Shown here: positions 1 through 8,878 of the stretch, in pieces | How positions within the stretch are numbered: position 1 is the first letter of the stretch | Layout: each line of letters opens with the position of its first letter | DNA from: Bradyrhizobium oropedii | GTDB lineage: Bacteria > Pseudomonadota > Alphaproteobacteria > Rhizobiales > Xanthobacteraceae | Direction of reading: 5' to 3' | Assembly (NCBI RefSeq): GCF_020889685.1 | Contig: NZ_JACMYO010000077.1 | Coordinates: forward strand, 1 to 34,923 | Length of the DNA: 34,923 bases | The notes under the pieces: generated by a model | Databases searched by the model: none | What the model was told of the DNA's origin: nothing | What the model saw: only the letters and a program-made list of their open reading frames with translations | Made by a program: the position numbers and the translations under genes

Positions 1-788
1 GTCCGCGGTCAAAGATCGGTTGAGCGAAGGCTGCCGCGCTCGACGATGCCGACGACTGCCATGACACTAGCACGGCGAATCCGTACCCCCGTGGATATTC
101 CGGCGCTCATTCTGATCAGTGTGTCGAACTACTGCCGTCCCAGCGGTTATACGGTGTTCCCGGTATGCGATGATGCACCGACCGATCGAACCCTCGCTGA
201 CTGCGTCGGGTCCGGGCAGGCACAGCACATAATCCGGAAGGGTTAGGCGGGCTCCTCCAAGGGGAAATAGCGCGCGAGGGCGAACTGCACGAAACTACGA
301 CGAAATTTCGGATTGGCGAGCGCAGAGCCAGATGGGAAAAAATAAGTGCAGCAGTGCCACGGACCGCAAAGGGCGGATTGCGTCCGTTGCTCGTGTTCAC
401 GGTGCTGATGCTCACGAACATTCCGCCCTTCAACAATGCGACCAACGTCGCGCAATATTACAGCACGCTCAGCGACGACACGTCGTCCGTGAAAGCCTGA
501 ATTGAGAGGGTGGTGCTAAGTACGCCGGCATTTTGTTCAAGTCTCGCGGAAAACGCTCAGGAGAAAATGCATAGTACCGAGGAGGAGGACATCCCGATCA
601 TTCGTCAGATGGAGGTGGTGAAGTCCGGTGTCGTACGCGTGATCGAGAGGGTTGGTCCTATGCAAAGCAGTGACGCACAGCTCTACTCGGGAGGGGGCCT
701 CAATGCGGATCATAGGCTTCGCGCCGAGGGCAGGGCACTTAACGCCGCACCTCGATAGATCGCGTCGCCATACGAAAGGTGATTGCGG
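1..788. other. Region without a confident gene
   Basis: No convincing complete gene is visible here. The best signal is an open + frame from 201 to the TGA at 498-500. Its last forty or so codons encode a hydrophobic stretch followed by a polar tail, which could be the 3' end of a broken gene, but no good start or ribosome site precedes it. Other short frames on both strands look random in composition. The last bases before 789 contain an AAAGG element that serves the next gene. Confidence 0.5.
201..500 (+). pseudogene. Possible 3' remnant of an unidentified gene
   Basis: This frame is open for about 99 codons after an in-frame stop at 198-200 and ends with TGA at 498-500. The C-terminal third (codons from about 378) reads as a hydrophobic segment (LRPLLVFTVLMLTNI) followed by a polar tail rich in Asn, Ser, Thr and Asp, more protein-like than its surroundings. 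Possible starts are GTG 354 and ATG 408, neither with a clear Shine-Dalgarno. I do not recognise the family. It may be a small membrane protein, the end of a decayed gene, or chance. Confidence 0.22.
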
Positions 789-3668
789 ATGGATCGCACG
801 ATTGCCCTCGACAGTGAAGTAGGCCCCGCCTGCGACATCGCGGGCGCGCGGCCGCGACACCTGCTCAGCGTTGCGCAGCCTGTTCTCTTGTGGTCGACGA
901 CCGTCGCCATGCTCGCAGCCGCGTGGATACCCGAAGCAACACAGGCGTCGCCCGATCCAGCGCGTCTCGCGGCGGATGTGCAGCAAACGATAGCTCTTCG
1001 CATTGCCAATTCGGCTGCCGCGGCGGAGGACGGCAACTCCACAGCTGCGCCGACGGACGAAGGCGGTATCAAGCGGCCGATGCTGATCGTACAGGGAGCG
1101 AGCGACCAGAGCGGTCCTCCCTCGAACCAGCAGCCAGATTGGGGTGGGAGCCTGTCCTGCGAACTCTCCACTGCACGGCTCGACATTGGCTTGTTGCAGC
1201 GCATCGAGCACGAGCGTGAGCGGGCAGAGATGTTGGAGCAGGGTCTCGCCGCGGCTCGCCGCGACCTCGAAGTCCAGACTGCCTTGGCCAACAAGGCCGT
1301 CGAAGACGCTGCCCGGGTGAAGCAAGCCGTGCCGGGTGCCGCGGGGCTGCAGGATGCGCTGCAACAAGCGCGTGACAGGGCAGGAAGGCTGGAACAAGAA
1401 CTCGTGGCGGCGCGACACGATGTCGAGACCCAGACGGCGCTGGCGGCACAAGCAGGCGAGGAGGTTTCACGGCTGAAGCGTGCGGGGGAGATCGGCACGG
1501 CCGAGACAAGGCAACCGCCTGCAAGGACCGGAGTGCCGGCGGGCGGCCTTTCTTTGACGCGGAGCGCGATCAAGGCTTACGAAGCTCAAGCCCGTGCTGC
1601 TGGAGGAGAACTGGCCGAACTCGGACAGGCTACTGCGAGCGACACCGGGTCGCTTCGCTACCCGGAACAGCTCGCACGCATTGAGCAGGATCTCGCAGTC
1701 GCGCGCGGGGAGGTGGAGACCCAGACTTCAATTGCGGCGAAAGCGAGCGAGGAGGCGTCCCGCCTCAGGCAGTCGGGGGAGAGAGACGCCGCCGACTTGC
1801 AGCAGGAACGCGAGCAATCTGCGCGGCTGGAGCGGGATCTTGCGGAGGCGCGACGTGACCTGGATATCCAGACCGCAAAGGCAACGAAGGCGGGCGATGA
1901 AGCAGCCCGCCTGACGGCGGTGGGAGAGAGCGGTGCAGCAAGGCTGGAGGTATCCCTGCAGCAGGAACGCGACCGATCTGCGCGGCTGGATGGCGATCTC
2001 GCGGCGACGCGGCGCGATCTGGAGACCCAGACTGCGCTTGCGGCGAAGGCAGCCGAAGAAACCTCCCGGCTGAAAGCCGCAGCGGCGAGCGGAACGCCGG
2101 ACCTGCAAAAGGAAGATGAGCGGTCCGCGCAGCTGGAGCAGGATCTCGCGGCGGCGCGGCGTGATCTGGCAGCCCAAACTACGTTGGCGGCAAAGGCGGG
2201 CGAGGAAGTCTCGCGTCAGAAGCTGTCGGCAGAAGCGGTGGTTGTCGATCTGAGGCAATCGCGCGCGAAGGCAGACGCGCTTGCGCAGGAGCTTTCCCAG
2301 GCACGCAGCTCGATCTACGCTTATGAGGCGCAGGCCCTCAAGGCTGGTGAACAAGTCGCGGAGCTCAGGCAGGCGGCCGAACGCGGCGCGGATTCAGCTC
2401 AGAAGGCCTCACCCGTCGAACTCGGGCAATTGGCCCGGCTCGAGCAGGATCTTGCGGCGGCTCGCAGTGATGTCGAGGCCCAGGCCGCATTGGCGGCGAA
2501 AGCAAGCGATGAAACAGCCCGATTGAAACGGGAGAAGGAGAGCGGCGCGGCAGAGGCGCAGAACCTGCTGCAGGCGGCCCGTCAGCGGGCTGACAGGCTG
2601 GAGCAGGATCTGGTGGCGGCACGGCGTGATGCCGAGAGCAAGACTATGCTGGTGACGAAAGCGGGCGACGAAGCCACACGACTGCAAGTCGTGGTCAAGA
2701 GCGCTGCCGCGGACCTGCAAAAGGAGCGCGAGCGATCCGCGCGGCTGGAACAGGATCTGGCAGCGGTGCGACGTGATGTCGAGGGTAAGACCGCGCTGGT
2801 GACGCAGGCAGGCGAGCAAACATCCCGGCTGCAAGCAGCGGGAAAGAGCGCCGCTGCGGACCTGCAAAAAGAACGCGAGCGATCCGCGCGGCTGGAACAG
2901 GATCTGACGACGGCGCGGCGCGATGTCGAGTCCAAAACTGCACTAGCAGCCAAGGCGGCCGAAGATTTGTCCCGGCTGACATCGGCGGGGAAGAGCGGCG
3001 CGGCGGATCTGCAAAAGGAGCGTGAGCGGTCCGCACGGCTGGAACAGGATCTGGCAGCAGCGCGTCGCGACAATGAGGTGCAGACGGCACGGGCCGCAAA
3101 GGCTGACGAGGAAGTCTCCCTGCAGAAGAAGGCAGCAGAGGCCGAGGCTGCCGAGTTGAAGAAATTGCGTGTCGAAAGCGCAGGTGCAAGGGCGCAGAAC
3201 GTCTTCTTGTCGCGGAGCGCGATCGATGCCTATGAGGCCCAGGGTCGCAATGGGCGCGGCGCTGCGTCAGACGTGTTGACCACCGGTTCGGTTGGCCCAG
3301 ACAGGTCCGACTCCATCGGAATGGCTGCCAATCCGATCGCCGAGCAGGCCCCCTTGGCACCTGCTCGCGCTGCTATTCAACCCGGTTCCGAGCAGGTTGC
3401 GGAAGCTACAGGGTTGGTCGCGCGCGCGAGTTCCTTGCTTCGGCAGGGCGATGTAAGTGCAGCGCGGCTTGTGCTCGAGCGCGCCGTCGAGATGGGCAGT
3501 GCCCAGGCGAGCTTTGCGTTGGCGGAAACCTACGATCCGTTGGTTCTGGCGAAATGGGGGACTTACGGCACGCGCAGCGATGCGAGCAAAGCAAAAGCCC
3601 TGTATGCCAAGGCCGATGCAGCAGGAATCAGGGAGGCGAAAGCCCGGCTGGACGCGCTGCGTCGCTAA
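789..3668 (+). CDS. Large coiled-coil protein with 49-residue repeats and a C-terminal Sel1-like domain
   Basis: A 959-residue protein. ATG 789 is preferred over an in-frame TTG at 783 because AAAGG lies about 9 bases upstream. Residues 31-49 form one hydrophobic segment (membrane anchor or uncleaved signal). From about 135 to 790 the chain is almost pure coiled coil rich in Ala, Glu, Arg, Gln and Leu, made of recurring units with the cores LQKERERSARLEQDL and RRDVE.KTAL. The unit is 49 residues, exactly seven heptads, so repeats keep the coiled-coil register. A second motif, (R)SAI.AYEAQ, recurs near residues 258, 506 and 808. The last 80 residues resemble a Sel1/TPR-like module (LLRQGDVSAARLVLERA, then AKALYAKADAAG). 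I know no named function. Its place beside the export gene suggests an envelope-spanning or scaffolding role for polysaccharide secretion; this is inference. It converges on the OPX gene. Confidence 0.8.
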   Translation: MDRTIALDSEVGPACDIAGARPRHLLSVAQPVLLWSTTVAMLAAAWIPEATQASPDPARLAADVQQTIALRIANSAAAAEDGNSTAAPTDEGGIKRPMLIVQGASDQSGPPSNQQPDWGGSLSCELSTARLDIGLLQRIEHERERAEMLEQGLAAARRDLEVQTALANKAVEDAARVKQAVPGAAGLQDALQQARDRAGRLEQELVAARHDVETQTALAAQAGEEVSRLKRAGEIGTAETRQPPARTGVPAGGLSLTRSAIKAYEAQARAAGGELAELGQATASDTGSLRYPEQLARIEQDLAVARGEVETQTSIAAKASEEASRLRQSGERDAADLQQEREQSARLERDLAEARRDLDIQTAKATKAGDEAARLTAVGESGAARLEVSLQQERDRSARLDGDLAATRRDLETQTALAAKAAEETSRLKAAAASGTPDLQKEDERSAQLEQDLAAARRDLAAQTTLAAKAGEEVSRQKLSAEAVVVDLRQSRAKADALAQELSQARSSIYAYEAQALKAGEQVAELRQAAERGADSAQKASPVELGQLARLEQDLAAARSDVEAQAALAAKASDETARLKREKESGAAEAQNLLQAARQRADRLEQDLVAARRDAESKTMLVTKAGDEATRLQVVVKSAAADLQKERERSARLEQDLAAVRRDVEGKTALVTQAGEQTSRLQAAGKSAAADLQKERERSARLEQDLTTARRDVESKTALAAKAAEDLSRLTSAGKSGAADLQKERERSARLEQDLAAARRDNEVQTARAAKADEEVSLQKKAAEAEAAELKKLRVESAGARAQNVFLSRSAIDAYEAQGRNGRGAASDVLTTGSVGPDRSDSIGMAANPIAEQAPLAPARAAIQPGSEQVAEATGLVARASSLLRQGDVSAARLVLERAVEMGSAQASFALAETYDPLVLAKWGTYGTRSDASKAKALYAKADAAGIREAKARLDALRR
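2712..3152 (+). repeat. Near-identical 147-bp tandem repeats inside the coiled-coil gene
   Basis: Three consecutive units begin at 2712, 2859 and 3006, exactly 147 bases apart. Each opens with a codon pair for Asp-Leu followed by CAAAA(G/A)GA(G/A)CG, then the same run encoding RSARLEQDL. DNA identity is highest in the first 50 bases of each unit. More diverged copies extend upstream to about 1200. The period equals seven heptads, so gain or loss of one unit by recombination would keep both reading frame and coiled-coil phase. Confidence 0.85.
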
Positions 3669-3733
3669 CGTTTCCGGACAGGCGCCGTCCCAAGCCTCTC
3701 AGCTCGCAACCGTGACCGATCGGGCCGACCTCA

Positions 3734-5116
3734 TCATCTGATACCGACTGTAGGTGGATCAGCTTCCGTCACCGCTGTTCGGCTCGTCGCCGGTGACTGG
3801 CCTAAACCGCTTAGCTTCCGGGAAGGTACATCCGGAAGATCCTGGTATCGCAAGGATACCTCGACCGTGTCGCCTGGTTGCAGCTCGGTATCTTCGTTCG
3901 CAGCAATCTGTTCCGGCCCGTTCTTACCCTTCCTGACGATGGTAATGTCGGGCTTGCTTCCGCTTCCTCGCACGAGCTGTGATCGAACCATAGCGGTGTA
4001 CTGAATCTTCTCACCCACCGCCTGCAGTCTCTCGCGAACCTGGTTAAGCTTCAGGCTCGTTTCCTGCAGCTCACGCAGCAGGTCAAGGCGCCGCTGATCA
4101 TCGAGCTTTGTCAGCCTTCTGGAGAGATCATCCTGCTGCTTCTTGACCTGCAGCAACTGCGCAGAGGTCTGCAACCTCCTGGTTGACGACAGTAAAACCG
4201 CCCGACGCGCATCTGTAACGCGCGGGCTGGTCAGGGTGCCTTTGGCGAACATTTCTTGCGCTTTTTGCAACTCGTCCTGGTCGGACTGAAATCCCTCCTC
4301 TTCCCTTTTTTGCTGCTCGGACAGCACGCGCACTTCCTCGTCTCCCTGCCGAACACCGCGCTGGAGGAACTCCTTCTCCTGCTGATAGTCACTCTGCTTC
4401 GCCTTCAAATACTCCGTTTCAGCATTGAAGATTTCTGAAATCGCCGATCGAGCTATCGGTGCCTCCTTCGTAGCGTTTGGAGCGATCTGGGTCGCCTCTC
4501 CGAGTTCCGTCTTGATACGCCACGAGCGCGCCTGCTCTTTGGCGAACTCTGTCCAAAGCGATCCGTACTCGGCTCTCAGGTCCGCCAGATCAAGATAAGG
4601 ATTGTTCATTCTCACATGCATGATGTCGTAACCGCTCGCCAGCGCTATGAGTTGACGTGCGGTGATCGACGGAAGGTAAGGATACTGACCCGGCTTCGAG
4701 ACATCGCCATTGATGTATATTGGCCTGTAGTCCGCCACGGTTGCAGTGATTTCATCTGCATCTATCACGATGACGCTTTCACGCCCTTCCGGACTTCTCT
4801 GTCGAAATACCTTGTTCGCTAGTGCAGCGCCGACCTTGGCTCGGATTTGCGGCAAGCTCAGGCCCGCCACCTGAAGCACTCCGACGAGCGGCAACGATAT
4901 GTTCCCGTCCGTCTGGACGGCGGCACGAGATCGCAGCTCCGGTACGCCAGCGGCGGCGACCTCCAGCACATCTCCGACATTGACGAGATATTCGGCTTTC
5001 GCTTGTGCCACTGAAATCGTGAGGCAGAGGGCGGCCAAGCCCCATTTGACGTAACCGCCAAGGTCGTTGCCCAGGATACTGAGTCCGAAACGCTTGCGCG
5101 GTGTGAAGTTCGGCAT
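3734..5116 (-). CDS. Outer-membrane polysaccharide export protein (OPX/ExoF-like)
   Basis: A 460-residue protein of the polysaccharide export (Wza/ExoF) family, which forms the exit channel for the polymer. ATG 5116 is preferred over upstream in-frame starts because it begins just before a signal peptide (hydrophobic core about 24-38, likely cleavage after AQA near 39). Residues 43-130 form the Poly_export domain (YLVNVGDVLEV, GNISLPLVGVLQVAG). An SLBB-like segment follows (IYINGDVSKPGQYPY, about 133-147). Residues about 225-385 are predicted coiled coil, and a second beta-rich SLBB-like part is near the end (DITIVRKG, LQPGDTVEVSLRY). The long coiled coil is typical of rhizobial ExoF-type proteins and absent from E. 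coli Wza. No lipobox Cys is visible. It is transcribed divergently from the Wzz gene across a long intergenic region, suggesting joint control. Confidence 0.88.
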   Translation of the reverse strand: MPNFTPRKRFGLSILGNDLGGYVKWGLAALCLTISVAQAKAEYLVNVGDVLEVAAAGVPELRSRAAVQTDGNISLPLVGVLQVAGLSLPQIRAKVGAALANKVFRQRSPEGRESVIVIDADEITATVADYRPIYINGDVSKPGQYPYLPSITARQLIALASGYDIMHVRMNNPYLDLADLRAEYGSLWTEFAKEQARSWRIKTELGEATQIAPNATKEAPIARSAISEIFNAETEYLKAKQSDYQQEKEFLQRGVRQGDEEVRVLSEQQKREEEGFQSDQDELQKAQEMFAKGTLTSPRVTDARRAVLLSSTRRLQTSAQLLQVKKQQDDLSRRLTKLDDQRRLDLLRELQETSLKLNQVRERLQAVGEKIQYTAMVRSQLVRGSGSKPDITIVRKGKNGPEQIAANEDTELQPGDTVEVSLRYQDLPDVPSRKLSGLGQSPATSRTAVTEADPPTVGIR

Positions 5117-5589
5117 GACGGCAACTTTCTCTGCGACGTGGTCACCAAGATAAAACCCGCGGAATCTGTCGGCGCACCGACACGTCAACAGCGCTGACAT
5201 TCGGTAGCCATCGAGACGGACGATCGGCAAAACCGAGGCTCGTTCCCGCATCTGTCGGGGGCAGGACGCGCCGCCCACATTTTCGATTGATCGGCCTTGT
5301 TGATCGTCAATTCGAAGTTGCATCAGATTCTTTGGGATGTGCGAACGAGCGGATCGCCACCCGAATTTAGTCCGGTCGTGCCGGGGCTCAATGGACCATC
5401 GTAATTACCCATTTATTGCCTTTCCCAACCTGTGACCCGGAATGTACTGATTCAGCAGGAAATGAGCGATTGGGCCGCAGAGTGCCATGAACGATGCGTT
5501 CTTCACCAGTTTACCGGCCTCCGCCAACCTTCCGGCGCATCCCGTCCATGGCTGCCGGGTGAATTCAGCAGGTGCCGCCAGGCCGGTTA

Positions 5590-5606
5590 ATGGCCTCACT
5601 GGCCAT
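5590..5606. promoter_or_regulatory. Inverted repeat ATGGCC-N5-GGCCAT, possible operator
   Basis: A perfect 6-base inverted repeat with a 5-base spacer, in the divergent OPX/Wzz intergenic region. The spacing would suit a dimeric regulator. No known consensus is matched, so the role is inferred from symmetry and position only. Confidence 0.3.
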
Positions 5607-5715
5607 GACCGCTGCCGAATTCGTCGCCAGGGAGATTTCGGGGCGTTTCACGGTGCGCGTCTGTCACAGGTTGATGCGGTGACCACTCGCCAGTTTCGGC
5701 CAGCTACTCTCGTCT

Positions 5716-5766
5716 CGGAAGGTGCGTGAATGCCTATTGATGTGACTCAGCCGGCCGTACCTTCCG
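5716..5766. promoter_or_regulatory. Spaced 8-base inverted repeat upstream of wzz
   Basis: CGGAAGGT at 5716-5723 is mirrored by ACCTTCCG at 5759-5766. The arms are perfect and about 43 bases (four helical turns) apart centre to centre, ending 80 bases before the Wzz start. This could be a pair of half-sites for a looping or dimeric regulator, or part of a leader structure. Function is inferred. Confidence 0.3.
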
Positions 5767-5846
5767 CTAACCTTGCTTCCTTTAGTGGGCGTCTTTGCGC
5801 TTTTTGACCTGGCTGCCGCAACGGAGCTCCAATCATCAGCGCTGGT

Positions 5847-6956
5847 ATGAAAATGTTACAGAATACAACGGATAGTTGGATGAACCGGGACGATCCACCG
5901 CCGCCGGAATTTCGTCCTACGTCGGTCATTTCCCTAAGAGCTGTGATCGCCTTCATACGGCGACGCGTGTTGGCCATATTCCTGGTGTGTTGCGCGGCGC
6001 TTTGCGTTGCCGTGCTCTACCTCATCATGGCGGTACCCACGTTTACTTCCAAGGCGCAACTTATCGTAGATTCGAAGGCGACCCCCGGCGACGTTGCGGC
6101 AGTCGCAACGATTGTTGAAAGTCAGATCGGAATCATAAGGTCCGAGAGCATCGCCAGTGCCGTGATCGAGAAGCTCGGCCTTGCGGAGGATCCGGAGTTT
6201 GCCGGCGGGCAGGGTAGTAGCGCGCTGTCCGTATCGCGTCTGCTCGGCTGGACTAGACCGGAAGGCGAAGGTAGCGCCATGCGCTACGCCGTGGAATCCT
6301 TCGGACAAAGGCTTACCGCCAAGCGCGTCGGCCCGACTTACCTTGTCGAACTCACCTTCAGTTCCAAGAATCCTGATCGAGCAGCGCAGATTCTGAACGC
6401 CGTCGCAGAGAAGTATATTACGCATCAAATGGACCAAGGGGGCTCGTTGCAAGATGAGACGTGGGTCCGGGATCGACTGAATGGCTTGAGCACCCAAGCG
6501 GCAGCTGCGCAAAGGGCGATCGAGGACTTCAGTAGAAACAAAAAAGATGCGCCGGATTCGGCTGCCAATATGGATAAGCTGGCGGCCGCTGCAGAATCAG
6601 CCAAAAGTGCTTATGACAATTTTCGTCACATGTTGCGCAGGCTGGAGGCTACGCGACAACAGTCTTCGCCGGTGTTTGCCGCGAGCCTGATTACTCAGGC
6701 GTTGCCTCCCCTGAGGGCCGCTTCGCCAAAGCCCAAGAACGTACTTGGAATAGCGCTCCTTGGCGGCCTGCTTCTTGGCCTCGCCTTCGCCGTGCTGCAG
6801 GATCTGATGGATGGCATCATCCACTTCGGTGCGTGGGACCTCTTGCGCGCGCAGGATGATAGAGCCGAGTGGCCCGTCTCGGACACGGTTCGACCGGATC
6901 ATCAGTCTGAGACATCGACCAAGACCAGGCCAGTACGCCTTACGGGGGCGGGGTGA
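5847..6956 (+). CDS. Wzz/PCP polysaccharide co-polymerase, kinase domain absent
   Basis: A 369-residue inner-membrane protein of the Wzz/ExoP N-terminal family, which controls chain length and couples polymerisation to export. TM1 is about 41-61, followed by the typical FTSKAQLIVD start of the periplasmic domain. Residues 65-297 are periplasmic, with the ...SKNPDRAAQILNAVAEKY motif and a helical region. A proline-rich segment (LPPLRAASPKPKN) leads into TM2 at about 298-318 (GIALLGGLLLGLAFA), a hallmark of PCP proteins. The chain stops 50 residues later without Walker A, Walker B or a Tyr-rich tail, so the tyrosine-kinase module of PCP-2a proteins is missing. ATG 5847 has only a weak ribosome site; ATG 5880 is an alternative. 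It heads the + strand block with wzy and wzx. Confidence 0.87.
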   Translation: MKMLQNTTDSWMNRDDPPPPEFRPTSVISLRAVIAFIRRRVLAIFLVCCAALCVAVLYLIMAVPTFTSKAQLIVDSKATPGDVAAVATIVESQIGIIRSESIASAVIEKLGLAEDPEFAGGQGSSALSVSRLLGWTRPEGEGSAMRYAVESFGQRLTAKRVGPTYLVELTFSSKNPDRAAQILNAVAEKYITHQMDQGGSLQDETWVRDRLNGLSTQAAAAQRAIEDFSRNKKDAPDSAANMDKLAAAAESAKSAYDNFRHMLRRLEATRQQSSPVFAASLITQALPPLRAASPKPKNVLGIALLGGLLLGLAFAVLQDLMDGIIHFGAWDLLRAQDDRAEWPVSDTVRPDHQSETSTKTRPVRLTGAG

Positions 6957-7162
6957 GGGCGGAGCAGCCATTTTCAGCAGCGCCCGGATGTCGCGCTTCT
7001 GGCCGGTGATGAAGACAGGGTGCGGATTCGGCGCGTTGTGGCCATGTCGATAGAATTGCTCAATCTCGCCCCAGGAGAGCTTCAGTGGCTCGGAAGCCGC
7101 TGCGCACCGAGAAGCCGTGCGCTCGAGTGCGGTCGCTCTGGAAGGCAAGGAGCCGGCCCGTC

Positions 7163-8566
7163 ATGACCGTTGCGTTAAGATATGGCGGCGGAACTCCCTA
7201 TCATGACGCGTCTGCGTACCAGCTCGGCCAAAAGGCAAAATGGCTGTTTCTGGCGGTCGTTTTCATATTGCCGTTTCAACGAGTGCCGTTCGTCAATTCG
7301 AATCTGTTCGGCATACAAGGCTGCAAGCCCTTCAACCTGCTGTCCGCGGGCGTCCTGGTCTTTCTGTTATTCCGAGTTTCGCTCTTATCAGCGACCGACA
7401 AGATCGAACGGACGTCCATTCGCATTCTTTTGCTGTATTTCGTAACCTTCACCATTGCTTTCGCTAGATCAGTCTCGAATGCCCCTCTGCTTCATGAGCG
7501 CCTCCCGGATGTATTTCCAGAGTCCTATCTGGACTACATCATGTCATACGGCATGGTTCCGGCGTTCTACATCCTGCCGTTTCTCTTCATTCTGAAGCGA
7601 TGTCGCTCGTTTTCGGAGATTGAGACAGTCGTCAATGCAGTCTGCGTTTCGATTCTGCTCTTGTCGGCTAGCTTCATCTTCGTGTGCCTCATGAATCCAT
7701 CGGCCGCACTTTCAGGGCGGGCCTCCGTTAATGATTTGTGTGAAGCCTACTTCGGCATCCACTACAATACGATGGGCACGATATACATCTGCACGGCGCC
7801 TTTGCTGCTGTACAAGGCGCTTACGCGTAGCTCACTCTGGATGGTGCCTGTCGGCTTGTCGCTTTTGGGACTGCTTCTACTCTCATCGCGCAGCGCGCTT
7901 CTAACCGTTGCGGGCTCCTATGTCTTGCTTCTGCTTTATAAACGCAAATTTGCTGTCCTAGCCGTCGGCGCCGCGATGGTAGCCATCGTATCCGTTCTCT
8001 GGATCGCGCCAACCATGGACGCCATCTTCTCCATTGGTTTCGACGGGACTTCGGACGTGTCGGCTGACGAATTGCTAACTGGCCGTGTCGACTTCATTTG
8101 GGTGCCGCTGCTCAAGGAATGGACGAGTGATCTCGGCCTATTTCTGTTCGGCGCGGGTCGGTCCGGAATCATAACCAGCGAAGCCTGGTACACGGGAACG
8201 CTTATACAAGCCACTCATGCACACAACGCAATTATCGATTTCTTTCTCGACTGTGGAGCGATCGCTACCGGCATTCTGCTCGTTTTCATGTGCGTCGGGA
8301 TATCGACCGCTTGGCGTGTCGGCCGACGGTTGCATAACGACCTGTACTGGGCCTTGTTTGCGTGCATCGTCGGCTATGGAATAAGTATGTTTACTGAACG
8401 AGAGGTGTTTCCATCGTTCGAGAACATGTACCTGTTCCCTCTCATCGCGATGATGGTCAATTTGGCGCGCCTGTCCTCGCGCGCGCCAAACCGCAGCATG
8501 AGCCGCGCCACGCTTGATGCGGGTGACGGGGGCGCCGCAAACGCGACGACAGGCCAGTGGAGGTAA
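7163..8566 (+). CDS. Wzy-like O-antigen/EPS polymerase (O-antigen ligase family)
   Basis: A 467-residue polytopic membrane protein with about ten to twelve hydrophobic helices. ATG 7163 is chosen over GTG 7085 because AAGGAG lies 10 bases upstream. The strongest family sign is HAHNAIIDFFLDCG at about 352-365, the conserved periplasmic motif of the Wzy_C/O-antigen ligase superfamily. Before it, GRVDFIWVPLLKEW and LFGAGRSG match the usual large periplasmic loop. In this setting, with Wzx and Wzz nearby, polymerisation of lipid-linked repeat units is the likely job; a ligase role is the alternative. About 200 bases without a clear gene separate it from the Wzz gene. Confidence 0.83.
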   Translation: MTVALRYGGGTPYHDASAYQLGQKAKWLFLAVVFILPFQRVPFVNSNLFGIQGCKPFNLLSAGVLVFLLFRVSLLSATDKIERTSIRILLLYFVTFTIAFARSVSNAPLLHERLPDVFPESYLDYIMSYGMVPAFYILPFLFILKRCRSFSEIETVVNAVCVSILLLSASFIFVCLMNPSAALSGRASVNDLCEAYFGIHYNTMGTIYICTAPLLLYKALTRSSLWMVPVGLSLLGLLLLSSRSALLTVAGSYVLLLLYKRKFAVLAVGAAMVAIVSVLWIAPTMDAIFSIGFDGTSDVSADELLTGRVDFIWVPLLKEWTSDLGLFLFGAGRSGIITSEAWYTGTLIQATHAHNAIIDFFLDCGAIATGILLVFMCVGISTAWRVGRRLHNDLYWALFACIVGYGISMFTEREVFPSFENMYLFPLIAMMVNLARLSSRAPNRSMSRATLDAGDGGAANATTGQWR

Positions 8567-8674
8567 CTCCAGTTCTCCGTCTCTGAACAAAGTGACCTTC
8601 TTGCAACGAAGCAATCGACCCCGCTTAATGGCGACATTTCACTTCGTATCGTTTCAATCGTGGTACATTCCGGC

Positions 8675-8878
8675 ATGACGCTGTTCGAGCAGGAGATAGT
8701 GGTTCGCAACAGCCCGATCGAAATCTGGGGCGAACGTCCCAATGACGATGAGATCATGCGGAGTCGCTTCGTGGCCGCCGGAGACCCAGTGCACTCTACA
8801 TATGCGGTCCGGCGATACAGATGCTCGAAGCCAGCCGAAACGATTGGTCGTTGTGCTCCGCAGAGGCCGCTCCAATGA
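8675..8878 (+). CDS. Small ORF of unknown function, start-stop coupled to the FkbM gene
   Basis: A 67-codon frame from ATG 8675 to TGA 8876-8878. Its stop overlaps the preferred start of the next gene as ATGA (8875-8878), the usual sign of translational coupling. The product (MTLFEQEIVVRNSPIEIWGE...) is acidic and non-repetitive over its first 50 residues and reads like a real N-terminal domain, then turns Arg/Pro-rich. I do not recognise the family. It has no strong Shine-Dalgarno. It could be a small accessory protein, an N-terminal remnant, or chance. Confidence 0.35.
   Translation: MTLFEQEIVVRNSPIEIWGERPNDDEIMRSRFVAAGDPVHSTYAVRRYRCSKPAETIGRCAPQRPLQ

Larger units (their letters stand above)
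5117..5846. other. Divergent intergenic region between the OPX and Wzz genes
   Basis: About 730 bases separate the two starts. No gene is convincing. It should contain promoters for both directions, but I cannot assign -35/-10 boxes reliably. Two inverted repeats stand out, at 5590-5606 and 5716-5766, both on the Wzz side. An upstream in-frame extension of the OPX gene (to 5323) is open but has no signal-peptide logic, so I treat it as noncoding. Confidence 0.5.

Noticed and set aside
537..1573. Two long reverse-strand frames (304 and 287 codons) opposite the start of the coiled-coil gene
   Set aside because: They are low-complexity Arg/Ser/Ala-rich shadows of the repeats and the GC-rich codon pattern on the + strand.
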